From: Heterobasidion occidentale
Taxonomy: Eukaryota; Basidiomycota; Agaricomycetes; Russulales; Bondarzewiaceae
DNA length: 64,000 bases
Reading direction: 5' to 3'
Assembly: GCA_039111635.1 (NCBI GenBank)
Contig: JBCAQO010000004.1
Coordinates: 558,001 to 622,000 of the forward strand
Every line of letters begins with the position of its first letter. Position 1 is the first letter of the stretch. Below the pieces are notes generated by a model. That model did no database searches, was not told where the DNA came from, and worked only from the letters and a program-made list of their open reading frames with translations. Below, in pieces: positions 23,467-33,936 of the stretch. The position numbers were made by a program, and so were the translations under genes.

Positions 23467-26400
23467 CTATGTGCGAGGACGGATCTCACCAAACTGTGTA
23501 GGGAATCTCCCTGTACCTTGAACATACCGCAGCAGGGGTCTGAAAGCGGCACGATCCGCTAGAAAGAAAGCCAACGGAATGTCTCTGCGTCGCGGCCAGT
23601 TACGAGTTAAGACGTGCCTTTCGTGTTCATATTTTGGGCACTCCAACAGAAAGTGCTTAACTGTCTCGTTTGGTTCGCCACATGCCGGACAGCGAGATGA
23701 ATCAACAGCCTTGATGCGGTGCAGGTATTTGTTGAGAGGAACATGACCAGTACGAAGCTGATATAGTAGACTGATTTGACCCCTGTGGAGTTCCTCTTCG
23801 TGGACTAGCTTCAGGAAGTTGTTGGAGGGGAGCTTGGGGTCGATGCGAGAAAGCTTGGTGAATCGAGGAGATTTCTCCCACATGGCATTCCATTTCGACA
23901 TAACATTTTGTAGAAGCTTCTGACGCGTGGCCGAAATGCCTATAGGGGGGTGTCCCTTGAACTTGCGCAGGAATTTGGGAAGAGACTTAGCTGGGCTTGA
24001 ACGACCGTTGGCTGCCTCCTTGGCAGCTTTGTCCGCCAACTCATTTCCTTCGATTCCTTCATGACCCGCAACCCAACGAAACTCAATCTTGAAGTCTGTA
24101 CCAGCACGGGTGCGTTTGAGCTCATGTAGCAGACGCTGCGCTTCGATAGACAAAAATTGACCCGAGCCAGCACGAGGCTGCCAAGTCGCTTTAAGGGCCG
24201 CTTGGTTGTCGAGGTTGACAGAGATGCGGGTGTTTGAGTTACGTTCTGTACTAATCAGGTGTAAGGCAAGGATGGTGCCGAGAATTTCAGCCTCATAGAC
24301 GGTGTGCTCTGTGTCGGGTCCTAGGTGGAAAAACAGCATGCGAGGCAGTTTGCATTCGCGCAACAGAATTGCAGCCGCCCCTATCTCTCCGCCCTGACCA
24401 GAACCATCTGAGTAGATTCGGATGGCGGCTTGTTGGGAACTGTCCTGCTCAATAGAATTGTCGCGAGTCTCCGGAATGATCCAACTAGCATCCGGACAAA
24501 TTCCTGGACGTGTGACGACAGCCCGAATCTTCTCGAAACGGGAGGGGTGGAGGCGGTTTAGGTGTAGTAAATGATGTATCGAAGACTTGTGACGCTTCAC
24601 ATAGGAGCGGGCGCATTGTTTAACCAGCGGATGGAGGGGGTGTGGCGGTGAAAGAGAAACAAGACGAGTGGCTGCACGGATACAGTGTTTCTGAACAAGG
24701 AGCTCCATTGGGAGGAGATTGGCGTGCGCATCTAGAGTGTCCGTAGCAGAAGTGGGGAGCCCTCCTAAAATAGCTCTTGATGCCGTTCGTTGAGCGCGCG
24801 CTAGCGCCTTAATTGCTCCCACTGAACCAAACCGACGACCAGCACTTGATCTACCATGAATTGGCGTGCACCAGACATCTGCCGCGTAGAGCATCTTCGG
24901 TACCGCAACCCCTATGTACATCTGACGCAATTGAGTGGGCTTCAGACCGAAGGAGGGTTTAGCGAGACGACTTAGCTGGCTGGTCCATGCGGCTCCTTTG
25001 CCCGCTGCATGCTGTGCTTGAATATTCCAGCGGAGCTCTTGATCAAATAAGACACCTAGGTAGCGAGCACTGAGACTGGGCTGAATGGTTGCAAGACCAG
25101 GAATAACGAGTGGGGGTCTAGCAAGTGGACATTTCTTTCTCGGGCGGAGCGGGTCAGCTTCTTTTGTTTGAGTGAAGTCGAGTAGGGCGAATTTGCTGGG
25201 TTCGAAATGGGAATTATGGTCCTTCGACCACTGTATAGCACCTCCATCACGAGTCATCATGTCTGCTAGAATCCGATGGGTGTCTTCGAAGGTACGACCG
25301 ATAGCCAAGAGAGCGGTGTCATCGACATACGAAATCACGTATTCATTTGTTTTCTGTGCAGTTTTGGGGATGGAGAGGATGTCGGAGTTGTAGAATATGT
25401 ATAGAATCATAGAGAGTGGATCGCCTTGCCCAATACCGTTTGTGATCTGAATTGCTGTAGAGACGTAGTCATCGAAGCGAAGGACAGTGCGTCGGTTTCT
25501 GAGCAAATTCTTCACAAACGAGATGTACTTAGCTGGAATGCCTCGCTTTCGCATATTATGTAGAAGTCGCTCTGTAACAGCATTTGGAAACGCTCCCTCA
25601 ATATCTAGAAAGAGGATGGAGGCTACTTGCTTCTGCCGCCAAGCGTGTTTGATCTTCTGAACGATAAGGTGCATTGAATCGGTAGTGGTGCGGCCTGGGC
25701 GCCCTCCAAAGTGCGTTGGTGGAAGAACACCATCATATTTCTCACCTATGAAGGTTAATTGCTCGGCGACGATTGCAGAGAGCAGCTTAGCTGTAGTGTT
25801 TAACAATGCTATGGGGCGGTATGATTTGGGTACGTCATAACTCGGTTTGCCTGGCTTGCGCAGAACCGCTGTTGTAAACTCGCGCCACGGGTCAAAGTAT
25901 GTATCTAACGAGAAAATTGCACTGTACAAATGGAAGAGATAATTGATCAGTACGTCCATGCATCGCATCAAGACGATGTTCGGTATCCCGTCAGGACCTG
26001 GCGCCTTATACGGACTGAGCCGCTCTGCGTTTCTACGAATAGTTGCACGGGAAATAGCTTGGAATTTACAAACCGGTCGGGGATATACAAACCCAGGGTC
26101 TATGTCTGAGTGTTCTGGTGGCGGCGGGAAGAAGACCCTTGCCAGAGCCTTCGCTTTTCCCTCGTTGGAGTCAACGAGTTGCTCAGCGCCTTCCGGGTTT
26201 TTTACCTTCAACGTAGGGATCCGAGTCTTCCCTCCATCGCCGGAGGGGTTTGAGATATAGCGATTTGCCGTCCAGATGTCATTGTTGCCTGCGTTGTCTA
26301 GCCAGTCCTTCCAGTGTCGTTCCTTTGTCTTGTGTATTTCCGCGGAGTACTTAGCCTTGGCTGCACAGAGGTCCGCATGAAGGGGATGACCCAGGACATC

Positions 26401-27444
26401 GCGCATCCGGTAGCATTTGCGTGTGAGGGAAATCATGTTTTTCCGCAATTTATCGAGATCCTTCGTCCACCACCGTTTAGAGTGCGGGCACGGCTTAGCT
26501 AACGGAACGACCTCGGTGATTGTGCGCTGGATGGAGTTGATGAGATGTGCTCCCGCTTCGTCAACTTCCTGTGTAGAAGTCAACGTGCGAGGTGGTTTCA
26601 ACAAAAGAAACTCATCTAATTTTGTTTCAAAGATCTCCCAATCTGTTCCGCGAAAGTCCCGTCTTGGGAGGAGGTCCTTATGTGGTAATTGAAGGTCAAA
26701 TATACTTACTATGGGGATGTGATCCGTAGTAGGGCCTTGCAAAGCCGGCATCGTGTCACAGGAAACGAGTGCTTCCAAAGTGTGGGGTGTACAGAACACA
26801 TTGTCTAAGCGCGACCACTTTTTTGTGACTAGGTGGCGATGCGTCGGAACACCTGGGGGGAGAGCCATACGCAGGTCCAGGTCGGCAAGAGTGTGGAGTA
26901 GGAAATCAGATTCGGCAATAGCGTCCGCGGTGAATAGGCGTGTGTCTTCCACATGATCCCAGAGGGGATGATGGCGATTGAAATCACCTAGCCAGACCAT
27001 GTGAGCATCGACAGTGGGGAGGATGACATCACCTTTCTGACGACAAAAACTCCCCAAAGCTGACAGCGTGCGACGGTGATTACAGTCGTTGTAAATATTG
27101 AACAACGTGAGGAAACCAAACTCGCCAGAGAACTGGACCACAGTGACGTCGTTGGATGGAAATTCAATCTGTCTCCATGAACAAGAAAGTAGATTAGCAC
27201 GAATCAGTATAACTGATCGTTTAGGCTCGTTTATAGTAAGGTGCGAGGAGGGGTATAAAACATGCCAGTCATGCGAAGCTCTGGTGTTGCCCAGGAAATC
27301 TATGTACGGTTCTTGAAAAGCGATGACATCATAATTGTCATATGCCTTCGCGTTTAGAGTACCATGCTGCGAGAGATCAGAAGTATTGACATTTTCCTGC
27401 CAAATGCGCACTCCAGTTGAGAACTCCTTTGGAGAATCAATCAT
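23467..27444 (-). CDS. LINE ORF2: endonuclease, reverse transcriptase, RNase H (1325 aa)
   Basis: The N-terminal ~230 residues form an exonuclease-endonuclease-phosphatase fold (FQEPYID, GDFNRHHPLWDH, TDHIPIVSIF). The reverse transcriptase follows, with APGPDGIPN, SYRPIALLN, LFLDIEGAFPN, GIGQGDPLSMILY and the catalytic YVDD near residue 705. An RNase H domain starts near residue 1008 (IYSDGSGQGG, then YEAEI, NLDNQAAL and GHEGIEGNELADKAAKEA). A C-terminal zinc knuckle CPACGEPNETVKHFLLEC is near 1250-1268. These activities nick the target and copy the element RNA at the nick. The ORF starts inside the ORF1 stop (ATGA overlap), so it is probably translated by termination-reinitiation. No stop or frameshift is present. 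Confidence 0.95.
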   Translation of the reverse strand: MIDSPKEFSTGVRIWQENVNTSDLSQHGTLNAKAYDNYDVIAFQEPYIDFLGNTRASHDWHVLYPSSHLTINEPKRSVILIRANLLSCSWRQIEFPSNDVTVVQFSGEFGFLTLFNIYNDCNHRRTLSALGSFCRQKGDVILPTVDAHMVWLGDFNRHHPLWDHVEDTRLFTADAIAESDFLLHTLADLDLRMALPPGVPTHRHLVTKKWSRLDNVFCTPHTLEALVSCDTMPALQGPTTDHIPIVSIFDLQLPHKDLLPRRDFRGTDWEIFETKLDEFLLLKPPRTLTSTQEVDEAGAHLINSIQRTITEVVPLAKPCPHSKRWWTKDLDKLRKNMISLTRKCYRMRDVLGHPLHADLCAAKAKYSAEIHKTKERHWKDWLDNAGNNDIWTANRYISNPSGDGGKTRIPTLKVKNPEGAEQLVDSNEGKAKALARVFFPPPPEHSDIDPGFVYPRPVCKFQAISRATIRRNAERLSPYKAPGPDGIPNIVLMRCMDVLINYLFHLYSAIFSLDTYFDPWREFTTAVLRKPGKPSYDVPKSYRPIALLNTTAKLLSAIVAEQLTFIGEKYDGVLPPTHFGGRPGRTTTDSMHLIVQKIKHAWRQKQVASILFLDIEGAFPNAVTERLLHNMRKRGIPAKYISFVKNLLRNRRTVLRFDDYVSTAIQITNGIGQGDPLSMILYIFYNSDILSIPKTAQKTNEYVISYVDDTALLAIGRTFEDTHRILADMMTRDGGAIQWSKDHNSHFEPSKFALLDFTQTKEADPLRPRKKCPLARPPLVIPGLATIQPSLSARYLGVLFDQELRWNIQAQHAAGKGAAWTSQLSRLAKPSFGLKPTQLRQMYIGVAVPKMLYAADVWCTPIHGRSSAGRRFGSVGAIKALARAQRTASRAILGGLPTSATDTLDAHANLLPMELLVQKHCIRAATRLVSLSPPHPLHPLVKQCARSYVKRHKSSIHHLLHLNRLHPSRFEKIRAVVTRPGICPDASWIIPETRDNSIEQDSSQQAAIRIYSDGSGQGGEIGAAAILLRECKLPRMLFFHLGPDTEHTVYEAEILGTILALHLISTERNSNTRISVNLDNQAALKATWQPRAGSGQFLSIEAQRLLHELKRTRAGTDFKIEFRWVAGHEGIEGNELADKAAKEAANGRSSPAKSLPKFLRKFKGHPPIGISATRQKLLQNVMSKWNAMWEKSPRFTKLSRIDPKLPSNNFLKLVHEEELHRGQISLLYQLRTGHVPLNKYLHRIKAVDSSRCPACGEPNETVKHFLLECPKYEHERHVLTRNWPRRRDIPLAFFLADRAAFRPLLRYVQGTGRFPTQFGEIRPRT

Positions 27445-29417
27445 TGGTCTCCCCAGCGCGCGGGAGGCGACTGCCTCTGTAGACCGGGTGGACCCAGCTC
27501 AGACTCTGGATGAAGAGTAATATATGACAACGCAGGGGATGACGACCCTAGAGGTGAATGTCCCCGTAAGGGCGCTTGCGAATGATGAGGTGGCACATGC
27601 AAAGATGGTCCGTAAGACGATGCTCTATGGGAGCGTTGATCGTGCTCGTGCCCATCTGGGTGACGATTCTGTGGATGTGAATGGGGTGCAGGCTGAGGTA
27701 ACGACTGAGACGAGGTGAAGTATCCGGGAATGGTCGTCTGTGTACGAGCTGCGGGCTGAGCCACTTTGTCTCGTGTGCCATGCACAGCAAATTCGTCAGG
27801 GAAACGACGGTCCATAAGGACTTTGACTGGAACACGGAAATGTGTACGAGGGTCCTCTGTGGGGAAATATTTGTACTGATTATCAGGGCGACGTTCGTCC
27901 AGCAACTGACACCTCTTGAGAAACTCTGGGCAGTTCCTGTCCCAGCTGGCGTGCGTGTTAACCCCGCAGGAAATGCAACGGAAAGTCCGGAAAGCGTTAC
28001 AGTCAGCAGTCTTGTGACTAGACTGACCACAAGTGCCACATGCGCTCTGATGATTGCAGTTGCGCGCTATGTGCCCATAGCCTTGGCAGTTACTACACCG
28101 AATGGGTTCGGCCTTGAGCCGTTCGGGCAGAACGCGACGCCCACGAATGGTGAGTCCATCCATGATCAACTGATTCGCGATGTCCATCGAGGACACATTT
28201 AAGATACAATGGCCTACCATTTGAGTCGCATGCCTCTTCTCTTTGGGCTTGACCCAACGAGCAGAAGGGAGAGACAGCGGCGGAAGCTTATACCGTTCTT
28301 CGAGTTCCCTAAGATCAGCTGGTACATCAGGACGAAAAGTGAAGGGGACGAAGCGGAGAAGGAGCGGGAATAAACGGAGCTTGACCGCCGCGCCGTTGCC
28401 GAAGGCGTTCGCAAAGGGTGAGCTGATGGGAGGGGAGCGGATCCAATCCGCCGCTTCCTTGGTGTCAAACTGGAAAACAATACCCCCGTTCTGGATCCTG
28501 AAAATGTCCTCGATGACGATGTCGAAGGAAGGTCGAGGTTCGGCAGTCTTGCAGAAGTGTATCGCGGTGTCACGAATGGATTCAAGGCTACGGGCCGGGA
28601 CCGATTCGCTCCCGGGATAACTGAGGTCCACGAGAATTTGTCTGGCTTTGAGAATGGTTTGGCGAGCCACCTTCGGGTCGATCAAATTCTGTCCATGACC
28701 GCTGGCCGAGGTATTGAGAAGCGCGTTCCGATACGACATAGCAGGGCCGGATTGTGAAGCGAGAGAGTTTGACGGGGTGGAAGAGGAAATGACGGGAATC
28801 GACTCGACTCGTTTGGCTACTGCATCCAGCTTTTGCGTGGCATCTTGCAGGCCATCTAAGAGTGCCTTGTTTTCTTCCGCATATTTCTTCTGCGAGTTTT
28901 CCAAATCTTCCTTCAGTTTCCGAAGCGGCTCGAGGTCCGGATCCGTGCGGGTGGGGGGGACACTAAGGGAGTCTACCGACTTTTCTACCGAGGAGGTGGA
29001 GGCTTTCAACGACTCGCTCATATAGGCGAGTTGATTGATGTCGGGACTTAGCTTGTCTAGTAACATTTCCGAGACCCTCCCTGCTATGCTCTCCACCTTT
29101 AAATCCTCATCGATCTCTCCTAGCAGCAAGGCTACGGCTTGGATGAGGGATTTCGACGTAGCCGGCATCTTTGCCCCTTGAGAGATATGCCACAGTGTAG
29201 CTCGCAACGCATCTATGGTGAATTCTTCGCCCAGGATAACTAACAAATTCTTCTCTAGGAGGGCTTTCGCTTCTGCAGCATCCTTGACTTCCGAGGGTGA
29301 GCTTTCCATCAACTCGTCGATATCCATGGAGCGCGATGAGAGACGCCCAGGTGAGCTGGGACCCCGAACCGTCGACGGTGCTTTCGACACTTTCGACGCC
29401 CGAGTTTGGGGTGTCAT
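27441..29417 (-). CDS. LINE ORF1: Gag-like RNA-binding protein with three zinc knuckles (658 aa)
   Basis: The C-terminal half contains three tandem knuckles at about residues 436-495: CSNCQGYGHIARNC, CGTCGQSSHKTADC and CISCGVNTHASWDRNC, the last with a longer H-to-C spacing. The N-terminal part is S/E-rich, with a probable coiled coil around residues 140-215 (EPLRKLKEDLENSQKKYAEE and following). ORF1 proteins of this class bind element RNA and build the ribonucleoprotein. The C-terminus is P, H and Q-rich. The last codons and the TGA overlap the start of ORF2 by four bases. Confidence 0.92.
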   Translation of the reverse strand: MTPQTRASKVSKAPSTVRGPSSPGRLSSRSMDIDELMESSPSEVKDAAEAKALLEKNLLVILGEEFTIDALRATLWHISQGAKMPATSKSLIQAVALLLGEIDEDLKVESIAGRVSEMLLDKLSPDINQLAYMSESLKASTSSVEKSVDSLSVPPTRTDPDLEPLRKLKEDLENSQKKYAEENKALLDGLQDATQKLDAVAKRVESIPVISSSTPSNSLASQSGPAMSYRNALLNTSASGHGQNLIDPKVARQTILKARQILVDLSYPGSESVPARSLESIRDTAIHFCKTAEPRPSFDIVIEDIFRIQNGGIVFQFDTKEAADWIRSPPISSPFANAFGNGAAVKLRLFPLLLRFVPFTFRPDVPADLRELEERYKLPPLSLPSARWVKPKEKRHATQMVGHCILNVSSMDIANQLIMDGLTIRGRRVLPERLKAEPIRCSNCQGYGHIARNCNHQSACGTCGQSSHKTADCNAFRTFRCISCGVNTHASWDRNCPEFLKRCQLLDERRPDNQYKYFPTEDPRTHFRVPVKVLMDRRFPDEFAVHGTRDKVAQPAARTQTTIPGYFTSSQSLPQPAPHSHPQNRHPDGHEHDQRSHRASSYGPSLHVPPHHSQAPLRGHSPLGSSSPALSYITLHPESELGPPGLQRQSPPARWGDQ

Positions 29418-29613
29418 GATTCTGACTTAGTCTCCCTAATGAGACTGGAGCAGAGGCGCTCACTAGATGTATACGAAGTAGATTTAAACCAAGAGTCCGT
29501 CGCGTTGACGGAATGCAAAGGAAAAGAGGCGCCAGCGAAGGCCACAAAAGGCTGGGGTCCTAGGGGTGCCGGGGTACCGGAGATGGAAGTCCGAGCTTAT
29601 TCCGACCAGTTTC

Positions 29614-29626
29614 CATATACATGTAT
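29614..29626. repeat. Target-site duplication, right copy
   Basis: catatacatgtat, identical to 22807-22819; it marks the 5' end of the LINE. Confidence 0.85.
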
Positions 29627-31209
29627 ACTGTTTACTTTGAACGATGCCGACTCTTAAACGACCAGATTTGATACTCTGTAATTCAATTCTTCTCAGGCAG
29701 GAATGTCAACGACTATTTTGAGATGTGAGTTCCAAGCTAAGGTGCGATGGCACCGAACTGGTGTCGAAAAGTGGACGATAGGCCTCGCTTGGCCCGACAA
29801 GCTGGGACCTTTCTAAAGACATCCGTTTCACTTCTTCATCAGTCAAATAAATCCGTCAGTTCGTCATTCTCGCCAAGTGAAGGACCCTGAGTGACTGTCA
29901 CCGTACCCATACGCCTTCTCCTAGCACGATCCACCTGGCAGGGCGCGCTCCAGAGCTGCCATGCTGTGGCAAGCATCGGGCTCTTTGCGCGGCTCGATGT
30001 GATGAATTATGACATCAACACCAATAAGGGCAATGACAAGAGCAACGGGAGACGTCCTGACGCAGGCAAAGAGAACGTGATATATGGTTGATATATGATT
30101 AGAATCCCACCCAGAAAAGTTGACAAAAGTATGTAGATAGTGGAGGAAGACCGGCCCCATCCGATTTATGACGGTAGCCTCTAAAACCGTATAGGCGAGC
30201 GGGATGCTGTAGCTTGAGCTGTTGATCATGGAAGTCGATAAGGCCGAGGCGACTATATTCGTAAGAGTCCACGTCAACGCTGGTTGTAGAGGCCATTTGG
30301 AGTGTTGCATGATCCTGCCACTAGCGTTTGAACCATCTGCAACTAGAAATTCGAGGAACAAGAGGTCGCAATGGCTGACTGTAGATAGGCGTTCACGTTG
30401 AGGAGGAGGATCCAGTAGGGCGCACGGAGGATGCGGGGAGGAGCAACGCTATGAGACCAGGAAAGTAGGTATGACCGAGTGGTCATTTTGGATGGAACGG
30501 GTGGCGAAGCAGGGAAGCAGGCCACTCGTACATCGTTTGAATATCACCCTTGCAAGTGATCTATCGAGGGCAGGGTACGTGAGCGCGTCGTCCCTGCCAA
30601 CCCATATCGAAGACCTATGGTTCTACAGTGGCTTGATCATATCTAAAAAGCTTAGAATCGTCGGTCTGGTCAATTTCATCTGGCCATCCGTCCTAGTTGA
30701 CACAAGGGATATAAGTCAGACCGGTTGGCGGAGAGAATAGCGACACGTGCAGTCATCCACGTACAGTATGATTCCTCGTCTGGTGACCCATCAAAGGACA
30801 GGTTGCCCATTGACTTGATGTAGCCCCCGAGCCAATTGCATGCGGTTCCTGATGAAGCGTTTAGTGAAGATATATACAAAATAGATGAGGACAAGGCTGA
30901 CCGTCACTACGCGCATTGAACCCAACGCCGAACCATGTGATTACGCATTGGCCGCCTAGGGGTTATAGACCATTGGGGATGCAATGCATGAAGACTGCAG
31001 TCGTGCTTGTGCACCTTCCGGATCCTACAGGCATCGATGCAATCGCCATGAGACTCCCAAGGCCCTGTCTCTACCGGCGTTCGATTGGCAACGAAACAAC
31101 ATCCTGCTCATGAGTTGATATATGCGCTATATGCAGGATCGATGCCAAACAGGACAACGGTCCTGATCAAATCGTGAGATGGGCCGACGAAGCCTTCGCA
31201 CGCATGCCC
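29627..31209. other. Unassigned region right of the LINE
   Basis: Minus-strand ORFs at 29921-30361 and 30343-30525 encode hydrophobic stretches and could be exons of a multi-pass membrane protein gene, but I cannot connect them with confidence. No domain recognised. I see no repeat shared with the rest of the window. Confidence 0.35.
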
Positions 31210-31530
31210 TCATGTCTCCTTTTTCACGTCCTTGGACAGACTCCATGCCACTGTAATCATGAGGGGAGACAGTCCAGGAGAAGATGTCGAGAACCTGTAA
31301 GTGTCTTCGTAAAGGCGATGATACTGTCGACATCCACAGATCGCCGATGAAACAATGTCAGTGCTCGCTTGCTCGAGTGCCCATTTGGTACGAGCGAGCA
31401 GCGATATGTAGCGAGGACTACAGAGTCTGGTTTTGGTGGCAGGGCAATATAAGAGGTACTTCGACAGCGAACAGTTAGTGGCAGGAAATGGAAGACATTG
31501 AAGGAGAGCATACAGTGTCCATGTCACCAA
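31210..31530 (-). CDS. QASTDI-family relative 5 (open frame, start unresolved)
   Basis: The minus-strand frame is open for 106 codons and contains LEQASTDIVSSAI at the conserved 20-nt core (near 31370-31350). No in-frame ATG opens it; candidate ATGs at 31606 and 31522 would need an intron, and the visible GT/AG pairs do not give a matching phase. The upstream DNA has a TATA-like box and a shared promoter core. It may be a diverged or decayed member. Confidence 0.3.
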   Translation of the reverse strand: MVTWTLYALLQCLPFPATNCSLSKYLLYCPATKTRLCSPRYISLLARTKWALEQASTDIVSSAICGCRQYHRLYEDTYRFSTSSPGLSPLMITVAWSLSKDVKKET

Positions 31531-31642
31531 GATCGTAAACGCGAAGCTTTAGTCGGCGCTGGTTCAAGAAAGCCCCGAGAGCAAAGGGATATACAGGCAT
31601 CATCATGAAGGCTATTGAAGGAAGAGAGGGTCGATTGGGGCG

Positions 31643-31690
31643 TATTTAAACAATTTCGATAGACCATGTGGCATGCTGTTTATTGTCCAC
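31643..31690 (-). promoter_or_regulatory. Putative promoter of QASTDI relative 5
   Basis: TTTAAATA is at 31650-31643 and, just upstream on the minus strand, GTGGACAATAAACAGCATGCCACATG (31690-31665) shares the GTGGAC half-site and the CCACAT core with the array promoters. The second half-site of the inverted repeat is missing. Confidence 0.4.
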
Positions 31691-32578
31691 AAAGCTCGGT
31701 CCGCAGAACTTGCCTATTGTCCTCCGCCACGTCCAAGGCCCAAAAGGCCGCCCACTATCGTGATTGTGGCAATCCTACGGAAATGGGGCTGCCAGGCTCA
31801 TACGACACATCTATTTACGCACCAAGAAACCACATTCTCCGCTGCATAGATCCGCAAGAAAATTCTCGTCGGAACCATACTTAAGCCAAATAAATCCATT
31901 ATGACGACGTAAAGCCCTGCAGACGAGATCGAGACTAGGAAAATCAGCGCATGTGCTTTCTAAACTCTTCAGGACCGGGTGCAAGCCATATCAGCACGGG
32001 TAGTGTCTATTGCTGAGAAAGAAACGCGGGAGCTTTCCGGGAGTGATGATAATAAACCCAACAAAAAGAAAGGACAGCGTCTCAAGAAAACCTGTTGACG
32101 ATGATTGTCGATAGTGCGGGAGGGTCCGATACATGGACCTTGGACTGAAGACTCAATCAGAAAGCGACAGAGAAAGAAGAGATTAAAGATGCGAATGCTA
32201 CTGGGAGACGAATCCTCATACAGGTCAATACTCGAACAGTAGCAAAATGGTAGAAATGAACATACCAAGAAAATCCTGTGCAATGACTTTTGTCCCAAAG
32301 CCAATCTCCAAACGACTCGGGAGGTAGCACATCCAAACCCAAGCACTAAACCCACTCATCATCTGCAATACTGCAGTCGCTAAAAAAATGGAGGGAAAAC
32401 ATGTACACAGCAGGTAGAGCTTCCGATATGTCGTCATCTATGGTTCGTGATAAGGGCCCGATAGGACCATGCTGCATCTTCCATATCACACAAAAGGTTT
32501 GGTCATCGAGAGAAACGTTGAGGACACTGGGCCAGCTCCGTACGAGAGGGACCCTGAGGGACCGCACAACGCAGACGG
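31691..32578. other. Unassigned region
   Basis: Minus-strand hydrophobic ORFs at 31969-32355, 32225-32437 and 32346-32567 suggest a broken or spliced membrane-protein gene, but no consistent model or known motif emerges. Confidence 0.3.
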
Positions 32579-33460
32579 TGTTGTGACGGACAAAGCCGGC
32601 GGAGTGTGAAACAAATGCTCTCGAGTTCTATCTCTACGAGCTCACCTCCACAGATTCTCATTCATTCGTCACGGCATCAAAAAAGCCGCTCACTGACTGC
32701 GCTTGGGAAATGCTCGGGATCGTTCTGAAGAATATTGGTGTATTACCAAACTTTCGACCCATCTTGAATTTTTCTAACTCAATGCCAGTCGCTCTTGCTC
32801 GACGACAATTGTCGTCTCCGCCGAGCCCAACACGGTCTGATCAATAAACATGGCTCCAGGTGTCGTGTTCTCTGAACATCAGCCCTCGTCTCCCATGACT
32901 CTTGAAACTAACTCAGTGTAAAATTCCCGAAATATTCTTCAATACTTTCACAGCGCTCCTTCTGAGTTCAGCGTTCCGCGTCCATTCCGCCCGTCTACGA
33001 ACAAAAATAGAGGGCGATTTTAGCTAGGTCATCATCTAGTAACGGCATCACATACATCACTGGGCCTTTGAAAAAACGCTATATCAGTCACTTGCGTTTT
33101 TGCGAAGATAGGCAGAGTTCCGTTCATATTCTGAATTCCAATGTATGTTATGCCTGGTCCACCCTCTACCCCTTGTTCCCACTCCTCCAATCTTCCTCAC
33201 TGATTCAGGCTTCTCAAACTCAATGATGCTTCAAAATCTCACGTTGGCGACTTGTAGGTCTCACTGCTTCGTGCAGAGACCAATTTAGTGTTCCGTCCAT
33301 TTTCCGGATAACGCACTTCGGTACGCTTGTACCCACATTTCATTGGCTTTCCTACCTCATAACATGATCTTCACAGACGCCGGCTGATCTTACAATGGGA
33401 AGCCGTCCCTTATACACCACCTGTTAGGTTCCGCTCACTTTCCGAAACCCAACAGGGCGA
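32579..33460 (+). repeat. Segmental duplication, copy 1
   Basis: Homologous to 35652-36350. Shared stretches include 'gtgacggacaaagccgg', 'tcgctcttgctcgacgacaa', 'gtgttctctgaacaycagccc', 'tctcccatgactct', 'gcgctcctt.tgagttcag', 'gttccgctcactttccg' and 'cctcataacatga'. Each copy lies upstream of one paralogous gene (33.9 and 36.7 kb), so the duplicated unit covers gene plus 5' flank. Confidence 0.85.
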
Positions 33461-33936
33461 TGTGATCACGCACATTGGGTGAGATGGAAGAGATGCTTGG
33501 GCGCTCACAAGGAAGAATCTGTGGGCGCAACTGATCAGCTGACATTGAGACTGCGAATAAGTAGTACCACCATGGTGGCATGAGCCTGCATCGCATGAGA
33601 GATTTGGCTCTTCAGGTCTAGCAACGGTTCGGGCAGTATCCTAGAAGACCTTGCTTGAGCTATTCTTAATCATGATAGACAGAAAGTTATAAAGGGGCCG
33701 ACAAGATCCTTCGAACAGCAAACTGCTCCCATCTTCTGTTTTTTGTGAGCATCGATCTATTTGCGCAACTTTGCCATTACGTTGACCAGAACTGTGTTTC
33801 TCTAGACTCCGTCACATCCACCGCTCTATACAACTCACACAGATGTGCGTCTGTTCTTCCAACTAGTTATGACTGATGGTCCACCTGACACAGCACAATC
33901 GTTTCGAAGTGATAATGTCTCTTGACAAAGCAGGTA

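Larger units (their letters stand above)
22820..29613 (-). mobile_element. Complete non-LTR retrotransposon (Tad-like LINE), about 6.8 kb
   Basis: The element runs minus-ward: 5' end near 29613, a 5' untranslated stretch of about 196 nt, ORF1 (29417-27441), ORF2 (27444-23467), about 620 nt of 3' sequence and a poly(A) tract seen as about 21 T at 22820-22840. It is bounded by a 12-13 bp target-site duplication. Two ORFs, an apurinic-type endonuclease, reverse transcriptase and an RNase H domain place it with the I/Tad group known in fungi. Both ORFs are open over 5.9 kb, so this copy is young and may still be mobile. It is inserted between the MYND gene and unassigned sequence and does not break a gene that I can recognise. 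Confidence 0.93.
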
